Positions 1 to 8,246 of a stretch of 47,409 nt of DNA are shown piece after piece. The DNA comes from a bacterium. Lineage in GTDB: Bacteria > Vulcanimicrobiota > Xenobia > Xenobiales > JADMJV01. A program made the position numbers and the translations under genes. How positions within the stretch are numbered: position 1 is the first letter of the stretch; the number at the start of each line of letters is the position of its first letter. The stretch spans positions 1-47,409 of the forward strand of contig JASBRJ010000385.1 of the NCBI GenBank assembly GCA_030149525.1, read 5' to 3'. A model generated the notes under the pieces. It did not search any database. It saw nothing but the letters and a program-made list of their open reading frames with translations, and was not told where the DNA came from.

Positions 1-27
1 TGCGGGCCACGTGCGGCTCTGCCTATT

Positions 28-52
28 CGGAGGTAATCCGCGTTTTTTCTTT
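28..52 (+). terminator. weak terminator-like hairpin before first gene
   Basis: A 4-bp stem (CGGA/TCCG, positions 28-31 and 37-40) with a 5-nt loop is followed by a T-rich run from about 43. The stem is short, so this is only a possible rho-independent terminator for a plus-strand gene lying left of the window. Nothing else recognisable is present before the first gene. Confidence 0.25.
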
Positions 53-133
53 TTAGGGGTTAGCTGGTCCGTCCATCTTAACTAGAGCAGTTCATCCGTT
101 AGGAGAACCCGAACGCTCGTCGAACAACCGGAG

Positions 134-2002
134 GTGGAAACTCAACTTTGGGCTCAGATAGAGCGAATTGTTCAAGGCGGTGAGAAAGAGGATATTCGAC
201 TCTTTGTCGCTCTGACTCGCGAGGAGATGGCCCGGCGGTTTTCCACGGCGGAGGAGTTGCAGCGAGGCTATCAACAGTTGGCCGTACATCTTCATCGGCT
301 GAAAGCGCGAGACGATTTTTGGGGCTGGGTGGATCAGCAATTTCCCCTGGGGGAAACAACCGAACTGGTTGTGACTCCCGGGCTCGAGGAAGCGATTGTC
401 AACGATCTGAGTCGGCTGAGCTTGAAACGCCCGGTGGCGTTTTCCCTGCGCGATATTCCCAATCGGTTGTTGGCCGGTGGGTGGGCTTTTTCTTTAGTCT
501 GGTTTGGTCTGGCGCTGGTCTGTGGAGAGTTTGACCAAGCTCGAATCATGGGCGGTCTTGAACTGGCGGGGTACGGATTGGAACTGTTACCGCATCTTTT
601 GACCATCGCTCTCTGGTCTGTTCTGTGCCAAATCATCCTGGCCCCCGTACGCCCGCGCTGGCGAGGAATGGTTCATGGAGTGCCGCCTCTTCTGTCAGGA
701 GCTATCACGGGGGGGGTTCTGTGCGGTTTGGGTCTCATTGTTTACCTTTCGGGCCGCTATTCGCTGTTGATCCTCCAATTTGAAGAGAAGCTCAGCACAA
801 ATCTGGCGCTCACACTTGTGGCGTTTCTGCGCCCCGGCGCCTTTCTTCTGGATATACAAGAAAGCGAAACGGTTGCAGCGGGAGTTCTTGTTGCCTGGTT
901 GGCCATCTCATTTCTGTGCGGGCTCTTGCGCAAGCGGCCGTGGCTGGTACAGCGTCAACCCGGGCCTGGAAACTGGATTTTGAGTGGGGCAATCGTTCTT
1001 GGGCTCTCGCTCACTTTGGTCCACTATTTGAATCTAGTGCATCGGACCCATGAACTGTCCCGGACTTTAATGGCTAATGAAGCAACGGCAACACCGGTGA
1101 AGCCGGACTCTGAACTGGCTCGTAGATTTGTTGCCAAAGCCGGCAAGATCGACCGCCCCGCGGGAGAAAGCACCTACTTCAACGAGCATCGTGAGGAGTG
1201 GAAATCGGCCCGAGAGCAGGTCTACAAAATCTTTTTAGATACCGGCAAAGAGCTGTGGAATCGTTCCAACTGGTGGGAGGACCCGGCGTTTGCCCCCCTG
1301 GCTCGACAGACCATTACTGAACTAGACCGATTTCGCATTCCCGGTGACCCGGTGATGCACAAGGCAAAAGCGATCGAAGCAGAACTTCGCCTCTCCTTTT
1401 TCGAGTTTTCGCCCGATCTTCTCTCCATGGTGGAAAAGGTTCAGCTCACGGAAAGCGAGTGGAATCGGCTCCTTCCGCTCACCGATGAGATGGTTGGCCG
1501 CCCGCTCACGCCGGCTTTCGACTTCTCACAAAACTTCAGAGAGGTTGTGAGAGAACGAAGCTTTTCGTTTTTGGAGGGCTGGTTCTTTAACTCGTCCGAG
1601 GTCCGAGACGCCCTGGAGTTTCAGAAGCAGTGGGAGAGCTATCAGTCGCACAAGGCTCTCCTGGAGCGAGAGACGTTCTACTCCAGAGAGGAGTCTTTTG
1701 AGGTCGAAAGACAGCTTGACTCGCGCACTTTGAATCTCTTCCGCCTCCGAATTCAGTACGCTACGTTGAAACGAAAAAGATTGCTCCTATGGTTTCTGGT
1801 GAGAATTCGGGCCGAAATGGCGGCCGGTCGACCGCTGCCGAAAACACTTGAAGACTTTCACCCTCCCTGGTCACACGGCACTGTCGACTGGTTCGAATAC
1901 GATGTCAGGAAAAACTGGGCGACGTTAGCGCTTAGGAGCGGGTATTTCCTACCGGATTATCCCTTACGAATCAAGCTTCCTCAGCCTCAACGCTCTCCAT
2001 AG
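134..2002 (+). CDS. polytopic membrane protein of unknown function
   Basis: I do not recognise a family. The 622-residue product has a soluble N-terminal stretch of about 110 residues and then about five hydrophobic segments between residues 115 and 305, for example LAGGWAFSLVWFGLAL and a last one beginning at NWILSGAIVLG. A charged, probably extracellular or cytoplasmic C-terminal domain of about 310 residues rich in E, R, W and F follows. The start is GTG at 134. It is the only start codon after the in-frame stop at 83-85, but the purine-rich GGAGG sits so close to it that initiation is not well supported. The 3' end overlaps the convergent Uma2 gene by 16 nt. Confidence 0.7.
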   Translation: METQLWAQIERIVQGGEKEDIRLFVALTREEMARRFSTAEELQRGYQQLAVHLHRLKARDDFWGWVDQQFPLGETTELVVTPGLEEAIVNDLSRLSLKRPVAFSLRDIPNRLLAGGWAFSLVWFGLALVCGEFDQARIMGGLELAGYGLELLPHLLTIALWSVLCQIILAPVRPRWRGMVHGVPPLLSGAITGGVLCGLGLIVYLSGRYSLLILQFEEKLSTNLALTLVAFLRPGAFLLDIQESETVAAGVLVAWLAISFLCGLLRKRPWLVQRQPGPGNWILSGAIVLGLSLTLVHYLNLVHRTHELSRTLMANEATATPVKPDSELARRFVAKAGKIDRPAGESTYFNEHREEWKSAREQVYKIFLDTGKELWNRSNWWEDPAFAPLARQTITELDRFRIPGDPVMHKAKAIEAELRLSFFEFSPDLLSMVEKVQLTESEWNRLLPLTDEMVGRPLTPAFDFSQNFREVVRERSFSFLEGWFFNSSEVRDALEFQKQWESYQSHKALLERETFYSREESFEVERQLDSRTLNLFRLRIQYATLKRKRLLLWFLVRIRAEMAAGRPLPKTLEDFHPPWSHGTVDWFEYDVRKNWATLALRSGYFLPDYPLRIKLPQPQRSP

Positions 2003-2589
2003 ACAGGAACCGTCTCCCTCACCTCATCCTCGATAGGCGGCTGCGGGGGCAGGGCGGCCTGGATGGGTCCTAGTTCCACCTGGAGTTCAGGAAAGATGAT
2101 GCTCTCTACACAATGTTCGGCATCGTAGACCCCTCGGGTAGAGAAGACTCCCTCACGGTTTTCCAGCACCTCGACCAGAAGAGGGTTGGGGGTGACCAGC
2201 CAGTATTCGGAAACCCCTTCGCGGGCATAGAGATTGAGCTTGCGAAGCCTGTCATGCCGTAAGGTTGAGGGAGAGAGAACCTCCACCACCAATTCCGGAG
2301 GCCCCTCCTGAAATCGGTGACCGAGGCCTTCGTTGCAACTGACAAGGAGATCCGGCTGAACCACATCGACATCCGAGAACTTGACATCGAAAGGAGCCAG
2401 GACCACCCGGCAAGGACCGCCGGCGAAATGTTTTTTGAGCGCGAAGTGGAGTTCGCCCACTATGGACTGATGGAGCAGAGAGGCCCCCGACACGCTGTAC
2501 GGCGTGCCGTCGATCAGCTCCCACCTCTTGTCGGGGTCGAACTGCTCCAGGTCCTGGTATGTGAAGCGCCGGGGCTGCGGGCTATCCAT
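1987..2589 (-). CDS. Uma2 family endonuclease (PD-(D/E)XK fold, DUF820)
   Basis: About 200 residues, the usual size for the Uma2/DUF820 family, which has a restriction-endonuclease-like fold and is often present in many copies in cyanobacteria and other deep-branching bacteria. The biological role of the family is not established. Visible family features are FTYQDLEQFD near the N-terminus, WELIDGTPY, an early His (SLLHQSIV), the acidic residue in VQPDLLV (D80), the ELVVEVLSPST motif (E103), the DRLRKLNLY stretch and SEYWLVTPNP. The ATG at 2589 was chosen. An upstream in-frame TTG at 2631 would add 14 residues but has no ribosome-binding site. No restriction partner or toxin-like neighbour is present. 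The C-terminus is proline-rich. Confidence 0.85.
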   Translation of the reverse strand: MDSPQPRRFTYQDLEQFDPDKRWELIDGTPYSVSGASLLHQSIVGELHFALKKHFAGGPCRVVLAPFDVKFSDVDVVQPDLLVSCNEGLGHRFQEGPPELVVEVLSPSTLRHDRLRKLNLYAREGVSEYWLVTPNPLLVEVLENREGVFSTRGVYDAEHCVESIIFPELQVELGPIQAALPPQPPIEDEVRETVPVYGER

Positions 2590-2672
2590 ATCTCTCACTT
2601 CGACCTGCCCCGAGAGAACTCTTCGTGCCAAGAATCACATAAGGCTCGCAGACAACCGCTCATAATGAGCCT

Positions 2673-2882
2673 ATGAGATTTTTTGAGCTTCCAGCTGTAA
2701 TGCAGTGGATATTGGTTTTCGCAACGCTTTCCGTGGTCTTTGGAGGGATGTGTTGGCTTGGCTCCACGTCGTGGGGTCGACCGTTATTGCTCCTGTCGGC
2801 GAGCGGTCTGATGATCTTCCACAAGGTGGGATTTCGAAGCTGGTCCTCCCCCGGGGGACCGAGGCGGTATTCCCGGTTTTAA
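2673..2882 (+). CDS. possible small membrane protein
   Basis: A 69-residue reading frame starting with ATG, divergent from the Uma2 gene and ending 3 nt before the stop of the convergent ATP-grasp gene. It contains one or two hydrophobic segments (MQWILVFATLSVVFGGMCWL and a second at PLLLLSASGLMIF) and a basic C-terminus. There is no clear Shine-Dalgarno sequence. It fills the only gap between two minus-strand genes and its composition is typical of a small inner-membrane protein, but coding status is uncertain. Confidence 0.4.
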   Translation: MRFFELPAVMQWILVFATLSVVFGGMCWLGSTSWGRPLLLLSASGLMIFHKVGFRSWSSPGGPRRYSRF

Positions 2883-2885
2883 AAC

Positions 2886-3629
2886 CTAACGAGAGACGGC
2901 GGTCTTTTCCAAAACCTTTAAGACCGAGACTGCCTCCGAGCCGTAAAGCCCGGAGCCCCAGGCGGGGTTGGCCTCGATGACCGACCAGCCTGAACCTTGA
3001 ATATACCCCGTGTCGATAACAACACCGGCAGGCAACCCTTCCGAACAGTCGGCGTAAGCTCGCTCGGCCGTCTCCCGAGCCAGGGCAAATTCTTCCTCGC
3101 CACAAGGCCACTCGCCGTTTCCCTCGGCGCTCTCTCCAAAGCGAAAGTAAACGGAGCCTGTGAGCGCTTTCCCGTCGAGCATGAAAAAACGGAATTCGCT
3201 CTCCCACACGACAACCTCTGAGACTAAAACCGGATTGTCACCATCGGCTTTGTCCTCCTCGGGAAGCTCGGCTCCGCTCTCGTACACTCCGGCTCTGAAC
3301 GTCTTGAAGGAAGCGGGCTTGAAGAAAGAGCGCTCCTTGATTTGGCGGGCCTCAGCCAGAGTTGTGGCTTCCACTTTTCGGTTCAACAACGAGGCATCAA
3401 GTTTGGTGAGCCACCGGTCGTCGGGTTCGGGGAAGTCGATAGGGAGCAACTGGGAGACTCTTTCGGCAAAAAGGGGGGCGGCATAGAGCACCAAATCCGT
3501 TTCAGGAAGCCCCTCGGGAACACGCCAATCGGCCCAGCGAACCACCTTCCAATCGAGGGACCCTGCTGCCCTACTCAACCTCTGCGAGTCCTCACACATA
3601 CGAGGACTTAGCATAAGCGTCTTGCTCAA
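2886..3629 (-). CDS. ATP-grasp protein, R2K-clade type
   Basis: The 247-residue product looks like a short ATP-grasp protein of the R2K type (often annotated as an ATP-grasp domain protein, DUF4343). The evidence is the FFKPASFKTFRAGVY segment around residue 102, the VVWESEFRFFMLDGKAL strand pair near 140, and the C-terminal VVIDTGYIQGSGWSVIEANPAWGSGLYG region, with the metal-binding E-x-N and a glycine loop. R2K ATP-grasp proteins are predicted to form peptide or amide bonds in peptide tagging or conflict systems, but no substrate is established. No obvious peptide substrate gene or partner ligase is adjacent. It lies 12 nt downstream of the secreted protein gene on the same strand. Confidence 0.65.
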   Translation of the reverse strand: MSKTLMLSPRMCEDSQRLSRAAGSLDWKVVRWADWRVPEGLPETDLVLYAAPLFAERVSQLLPIDFPEPDDRWLTKLDASLLNRKVEATTLAEARQIKERSFFKPASFKTFRAGVYESGAELPEEDKADGDNPVLVSEVVVWESEFRFFMLDGKALTGSVYFRFGESAEGNGEWPCGEEEFALARETAERAYADCSEGLPAGVVIDTGYIQGSGWSVIEANPAWGSGLYGSEAVSVLKVLEKTAVSR

Positions 3630-3641
3630 TTCTCTACTTCC

Positions 3642-4814
3642 TTACAAGCGCTTATCAAACCAGCGCGTCAAGTAGATCTTTGCCTGAGACGCCTCGGAGG
3701 CCTCTCCCTCGTTGTAGAGACCCTCCAACCAGCTTTCCAAGGCTTGGCGATGAGTAGAGTTGAGAGAATTCAAGACCGGCAAGGTGGTTTGGGTGGGGGC
3801 CTCCTTTAGAAGTTCCGGGACTCTGGATGAACAGTTCAAGGCAAGACCGCGAAGCTCTTGAACGTCGGCCGTCTTCAAATCTTCTCGAAGGTAGGGGAGA
3901 AAGGCCTCACCGGGGCTGTACCAACAGGCCAGGTAGGCGGCGGTGGCTTTATTGTCGGGCCAGGTTTCTCGTTGTTCATGGCCACGACGCCACCACTGTT
4001 GGGGGTACCATTCATGGTCCGTAAATTTCAGATCGAATCGTTTGTAGACCGAGACGTAGGCCGGGTCTCTTCCTCGCTTCACAAGCTCCTGACGAAGTTC
4101 CGGGGGAAGGGCCACCGGGGTGGCTTCCGCCGAATCGACCACCATCTGAATATGAAGTTCCGGCTCGGCCACCGTTCGGCCGGAAGCCGCCTCCACCAGA
4201 CCTTTGCCCTCTTCCCAGCGGAGATGTTCGGGAAGTCCGATATTCAGGGCGATGGGCCGACCCAGAATCTTGGGATTGTTCTCCCAGGCCACACAGTGAA
4301 GTTCGTAGTCTCCGGGGTGCTCGGGGTAAGACCAACGAGAGAGGGGGAAAAAGTAGGAGAAGCGTTGACCGGGGCGGACCAACTTGGGAACACTCAAGCC
4401 TCCCAGAAGAAGAACTTTGCCGTAGCGGTCCGGGAGCCATCCGTCGTCCCCCTTCTTCCTCAACAGAAAGGCAAAATTCTCGTCCCGGCCACTCCCCCGG
4501 TAATTGCCGCCGATGGTCTCGTTCCAGTTCTCCCCGTCCACCCGATACTCGATGAGAACGGGCTCCCCGAAGGCCGGCTCCTGCTCTTCCACATAGAAGC
4601 GTCGCCGGAGGCTATCCTGGACCTTGGGGAGCGGCTTGATAAGGCGACCGTTGAAACGGTTTCGGGCGCGCAAAAAATGGACCGCCGAATTCTCTTCCAG
4701 GCTCACCCATTCGGACTTGACCAAAAGACGCTGTGCGATCCGCTCGCGACCGAGGGCGGCCGACCCCAACAAAAAGATGAGAATTAGGGCTGTAAAACGG
4801 AGATACGGGGCCAT
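3642..4814 (-). CDS. secreted protein of unknown function
   Basis: The 390-residue product has a clear signal peptide (hydrophobic LRFTALILIFLLGSAALG, then a charged mature region). The middle part is beta-rich, with YRVDGENWNET and a stretch YPEHPGDYELHCVAWENN that resembles an immunoglobulin-like domain. The last 110 residues look alpha-helical (VQELRGLALNCSSRVPELLKEAP). I recognise no catalytic motif. ATG at 4814 lies 35 nt from the inverted-repeat element, so its promoter is inside or next to that element. It probably forms a unit with the ATP-grasp gene 12 nt downstream. Several antisense open frames over this gene look like codon-bias shadows. Confidence 0.7.
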   Translation of the reverse strand: MAPYLRFTALILIFLLGSAALGRERIAQRLLVKSEWVSLEENSAVHFLRARNRFNGRLIKPLPKVQDSLRRRFYVEEQEPAFGEPVLIEYRVDGENWNETIGGNYRGSGRDENFAFLLRKKGDDGWLPDRYGKVLLLGGLSVPKLVRPGQRFSYFFPLSRWSYPEHPGDYELHCVAWENNPKILGRPIALNIGLPEHLRWEEGKGLVEAASGRTVAEPELHIQMVVDSAEATPVALPPELRQELVKRGRDPAYVSVYKRFDLKFTDHEWYPQQWWRRGHEQRETWPDNKATAAYLACWYSPGEAFLPYLREDLKTADVQELRGLALNCSSRVPELLKEAPTQTTLPVLNSLNSTHRQALESWLEGLYNEGEASEASQAKIYLTRWFDKRL

Positions 4815-4848
4815 TCTTTCAATTTATCGGTCGGCCATGGAGATGATT

Positions 4849-5008
4849 TAGAGCAGTTCTCGAAAGTCTTGTCTTCAGGATTTTCTTCCAAGGGCTTCCG
4901 GACAAGGACCGAAGAGCGCGTGTATCGGGAATACATAAGTGATGAGGGACGCAGGCCGGGAGTTCTTGGGGGGAAATGATGAGGACAAGACTTTTGAGAA
5001 TTGCTCTA
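4849..5008. mobile_element. MITE-like element with terminal inverted repeats
   Basis: A 160-bp segment starts TAGAGCAGTTCTCGAAAGTC and its other end, read on the opposite strand, starts TAGAGCAATTCTCAAAAGTC. The inverted repeats match over about 28 bp with 3-4 mismatches. The outermost bases are TA at both ends, as expected for a TA target duplication made by IS630/Tc1-mariner-type transposases. No transposase is encoded. A second, shortened copy lies at 5441-5552 in the same orientation. The element separates two minus-strand secreted-protein genes. Confidence 0.7.
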
Positions 5009-5012
5009 GGCC

Positions 5013-5366
5013 CTATTTCGAACGGCGCCAGGTGGCCCACATCTCTCCCTGGTCGGTGAGACGGAAGAGATTCTCGGAAGCGAAGTAATGCCCCGATATG
5101 GGGGTTCCGTCGGGCAGGCCGAAATAGATAGCGACGGTATTATGGCTGTCTTCTTTGAGAACGGCCGGAACAGCTTTCTGACCGTTGATACTCACCATGA
5201 CCTTCTCACTCGTGTCACCCGGGAAAGGCGTGATGGCGATGTGGCTGCCGTCAGACGAGGTGTAGTTACCCGTGACCATAGAGTCGAGGGCCTGCTGACC
5301 CCAGGACGGAACCAAGCAGCTCAGGAGAAAAAGAAACACCAGCGAGAATCTTACGGAGTTCTTCAT
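5013..5366 (-). CDS. small secreted protein of unknown function
   Basis: The 117-residue product starts at ATG 5366 and begins with MKNSVRFSLVFLFLLSCLVPSWG, a typical signal peptide with cleavage near SWG-QQ. The mature 95 residues contain MVTGNYTSSDGSHIAITPFPGD and a C-terminal FRLTDQGEMWATWRR, suggesting a small beta-barrel-like domain. The open frame extends upstream into the repeat copy at 5441-5552, but that part is not plausible protein. The gene is flanked on both sides by copies of the inverted-repeat element. Confidence 0.7.
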   Translation of the reverse strand: MKNSVRFSLVFLFLLSCLVPSWGQQALDSMVTGNYTSSDGSHIAITPFPGDTSEKVMVSINGQKAVPAVLKEDSHNTVAIYFGLPDGTPISGHYFASENLFRLTDQGEMWATWRRSK

Positions 5367-5440
5367 TCTACTCGCTTTCGAGTGGCCGGATTGAACTCCC
5401 GTTGAACGGGACGACCGGTCGATGACAGCACGCGACCGGT

Positions 5441-5552
5441 TAGAGCAGTTCTCGAAAGTCTTGTCTTCAGGATTTTCTTCCAAGGGCTTCCGGACAAGGA
5501 CCGAAGAGCGCGTGTATCGGGAATACGTAAGTGATGAGAGACGCAGCCCGGG
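5441..5552. mobile_element. truncated second copy of the MITE-like element
   Basis: The 112 bp match positions 4849-4960 with about three substitutions, then diverge exactly before the stop codon of the neighbouring gene at 5553. The left terminal inverted repeat (TAGAGCAGTTCTCG) is intact. The right inverted repeat is missing, so this copy is truncated or was overrun by a rearrangement. It lies 74 bp upstream of the small secreted protein gene. Confidence 0.7.
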
Positions 5553-6143
5553 CTAGAGGTCGTCGGTCTTGCGAGTGCTCGCGGGGGGATTCACGTTGAG
5601 CATGAGGCTTGAGAACTCGTAGGCCTTCCACAGTCCTTTGTCGTTTCTTTGCAAAGTGATGGGGCGAGCGCGAAAGCCGTCGGTATTGACGAAGACTTTG
5701 ACCCTACCGCTTGAGTCGGAGCCGCTGTTCTTCTGACGATAGGTCTCGATGGCCAGAGGTCCGGATACGGCGTAGTTCTCAGAAGCTTTGGCCCCTTTGA
5801 TGTAGGCGTATCCCAAATAAGGCCAGAGGTTGTAACCGCTGATCCGATTGATGTGATACATGACCGAGCCGCCGGGGGCGTAGCCTTTGTAGACGTTGCC
5901 CTGAATGAGGTTTCGTTGATCAATGGCGATAGTGAAACACTGCATCCCCACCTCTTTGGACTTGGAGAAAGCCAGAAGGCTCGCCACAAAGCAGGCGGCC
6001 CCGCCTTCGGGGGTTGTGGCCAGTTGATTTCTCATTTCCACAAACTGTTCGGCAGATTCGGGGATTGCCGGAATGACGGTGTCTTTGGCAAGAGCCGGAC
6101 AAAGCAGGGAGACAAAAAGCAAAAGGGTCAGGAGTTTCTTCAT
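5553..6143 (-). CDS. secreted protein, possibly DUF6935-like
   Basis: The 196-residue product begins with a signal peptide (MKKLLTLLLFVSLLCPALA) from ATG 6143. Thirteen further residues are possible from a TTG at 6182 but would spoil the signal. The mature part has a helical N-terminal half (GGAACFVASLLAFSKSKEVGMQCFTIAID) followed by YKGYAPGG, LWPYLGYAYIKGAKASENYAVSGP and a beta-rich C-terminus (RVKVFVNTDGFRARPITLQRND). The pattern of a helical hairpin, then 'SYIKGA.PEN.Y' and a 'kvfi..sG.dsaRPi.l' strand resembles proteins I know as DUF6935. That assignment is from memory and uncertain. Function is unknown. Confidence 0.65.
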   Translation of the reverse strand: MKKLLTLLLFVSLLCPALAKDTVIPAIPESAEQFVEMRNQLATTPEGGAACFVASLLAFSKSKEVGMQCFTIAIDQRNLIQGNVYKGYAPGGSVMYHINRISGYNLWPYLGYAYIKGAKASENYAVSGPLAIETYRQKNSGSDSSGRVKVFVNTDGFRARPITLQRNDKGLWKAYEFSSLMLNVNPPASTRKTDDL

Positions 6144-6242
6144 ATCACCGGCTTCGAAGCGGGGGCTTGGCATCCTGGCCAAAGTAGCTGACCGCTCCGC
6201 TCAACAGGCAACCACCTCCTCGAACCGAACAAAAAGAGCCTC

Positions 6243-8246
6243 ATGGATCAGTTTGTTGAGCAGCAAAAAGACGTGGGTTCCACCGACTCCACCGGCACCT
6301 TTACCCTTAACCCCGTGCGCGCTCGGGAGAAGATGCGGCAGTTTCAGCTGGCGTTGGCAGGCTCCTACATAGGCAAAGTCGTGCAGGCCGCCACCCGAAC
6401 GGGGGCCGCTCACATCGAAGTCAAAGTGACCCGCGACGCCCTAACCGTGTCTTTCACCTCCGCAAATCAGGAACTGCTCGACCTCGACAGCCTTTTGGAG
6501 GTCCTCTTATCTGTCCATTCTCACCCGGACTCGGCCATACGCCATCTTGCCGTGGGCCTCAACGCCGCCGCCAACGCCGGGACAAAGGAAGTCCGGTGGT
6601 GCACTCCGGGGGGCTCCATTCTTCTCACAGACACGGAGATTCGAAAGACCGAGGACGTAAGTAAAGACCTCCGTTTTGTGGTGCGGAAAAATCGCTCCCT
6701 TTTCACCTGGTTTCGAGGCACCGTCTATCTGGAGGAGACGGAGTTTCTCCGGGAACGATGTTTATTCGGTCCCTGCACCGTGACTCTAGACGGGCGGCAA
6801 CTCAAGCCAGAAAAACGCTGGGACAGCTTTGCTCCGAGTGACATCGACCATTTCGGCCTGGGGAAACTGACCCAAAAGTTTCATGTTTTAGAGGTTCTAG
6901 AAGAGGCCGGCTCCGCTCCGTCGGTCTGCGCCTACCCGCCTCGAGCCGCCGAATTCAGACTGCTCCAGGACCCCGCATCGGAGGAGGAACGACCTCTTTA
7001 CGTCTGGCAGGCGAAGTCGTCTCAATCCCCCGCACTCCCTTTGCTTTACTCCGGAGTAACGAGCGACGAGCGGCCCCTCTTTCTCAATCGTGCTCTCTCC
7101 TTTCGCCCCACCCTCCACGGAACAGGTTACCTGGCCTTGCTCAAGGATGGTGTTCTGTTAGATCCGATAGAGGTTGATCTCGGTCACCCCGGAGCGGTTT
7201 TGATGACCGGTGCAGGTGATCTCAAAACCGATCTTTCGGAGTTCGGAGTGGTTGAAGACGACATGTTTCTGGACTTCTTGCTCGATCAGCGACCCTGGGT
7301 CGGCCGACAATCGGAATGGGTAACCTCGGAACATCTTGAGGCCGCCTTGCAGGCTTGCGGTCTGGAACCCAAAGATTACGAAAAAAGGCTCAGCCACTAC
7401 GTCTACTGGCTTCACAACCATCGACTCCCCATAGTCTCCAGCATTTCCGATCTTGTTATTCAGCACTTCCCCGACCGGGGCTTTGTCAAGCACCCAAGCG
7501 AAGAGCACTCACTGCTCCCACGACTGCGCAAAATTCATCACGACCATCTCCCCAAGGATGAACCGATTCTTGGTTTCTACGACGACACACTGATGGGGTC
7601 AGGGAAGTCCGGATTTCTTATCACACCTAAACGACTCTGCTGGAAGAACACGATGTTTCCACCCCAATACATTCTGTGGCAAAATCTCCTTTTAGACGAC
7701 CTAGATTTCCCTCCCAAAAAGGTGGCGTTTATGAGAACGGAGATCTCTATCTCGCTCAACGATAGCGTTCTCGATTGCCTTCCCATCTTTCTCCTAGACG
7801 TCGACCGACTGAATCTGCCCCCCGCCTACAAACTGAGTACCGGTCAGAGTCAAATTCTCCATCTCGCCTACCAAAGTATGGGAATTCAAGACGGCGTCTA
7901 CTTCTATCCCCACATTCCCCGGGCGAAATTGAGCGCTGCCGAAGAGTTTTACTGTGGGGCTTTGCCGGACAGCGAACGCCCCTTGTTGCTCTACGACGAC
8001 ACCTTCTTCGGAGGTGCCGATACGGGATTTCTTCTCACCGAAAAGAATCTCTACTGGAGAAACATGTTTGCCCAATCCAAGAGTTCCTCATTGGAACGAC
8101 TGAGCCGTCTTGAGGTGACCGAGACCTCCGGCGGCATCAAAGTGGGAGAGGACGAGATCTCCGTTTACCTCTCGGCTTTGCGCCCTCTGGTCAAGATTTT
8201 TCTGCAAGAACTTCTGAAGAGCCGCGTCTCTCAAGAGCTTTCTTGA
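6243..8246 (+). CDS. degenerate GHKL-like protein with two PH-like repeats
   Basis: The 667-residue product has three parts. Residues 18-185 match the N-terminus of the 1383-residue protein at 24999 (GTFTL.. versus GNFTI.., and RCLFGPCTVTL 172-182 versus RVLFCPCQVTL). They also align to the N-box of the HSP90-like protein at 23485, but the catalytic Glu is Lys45 and the Mg-binding Asn is Ala49, so ATP hydrolysis is unlikely. The middle (190-430) is a unit of unknown fold. The C-terminus holds two related copies of a domain, starting near 438 (EPILGFYDDTLMGSGKSGFLIT) and 575 (ERPLLLYDDTFFGGADTGFLLT), each followed by 'LyWrN'. This resembles a bacterial PH-like domain. It overlaps the convergent gene by 56 nt. 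Confidence 0.75.
   Translation: MDQFVEQQKDVGSTDSTGTFTLNPVRAREKMRQFQLALAGSYIGKVVQAATRTGAAHIEVKVTRDALTVSFTSANQELLDLDSLLEVLLSVHSHPDSAIRHLAVGLNAAANAGTKEVRWCTPGGSILLTDTEIRKTEDVSKDLRFVVRKNRSLFTWFRGTVYLEETEFLRERCLFGPCTVTLDGRQLKPEKRWDSFAPSDIDHFGLGKLTQKFHVLEVLEEAGSAPSVCAYPPRAAEFRLLQDPASEEERPLYVWQAKSSQSPALPLLYSGVTSDERPLFLNRALSFRPTLHGTGYLALLKDGVLLDPIEVDLGHPGAVLMTGAGDLKTDLSEFGVVEDDMFLDFLLDQRPWVGRQSEWVTSEHLEAALQACGLEPKDYEKRLSHYVYWLHNHRLPIVSSISDLVIQHFPDRGFVKHPSEEHSLLPRLRKIHHDHLPKDEPILGFYDDTLMGSGKSGFLITPKRLCWKNTMFPPQYILWQNLLLDDLDFPPKKVAFMRTEISISLNDSVLDCLPIFLLDVDRLNLPPAYKLSTGQSQILHLAYQSMGIQDGVYFYPHIPRAKLSAAEEFYCGALPDSERPLLLYDDTFFGGADTGFLLTEKNLYWRNMFAQSKSSSLERLSRLEVTETSGGIKVGEDEISVYLSALRPLVKIFLQELLKSRVSQELS

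Noticed and set aside
1987-2589. Restriction-modification system around the Uma2 gene
   Set aside because: No methyltransferase or specificity gene is adjacent; Uma2 proteins usually stand alone.
3858-4787. 309-residue plus-strand frame antisense to the secreted protein at 3642
   Set aside because: It lies entirely opposite a gene with a clear signal peptide, has no recognisable domain or ribosome-binding site, and reads as a codon-bias shadow.
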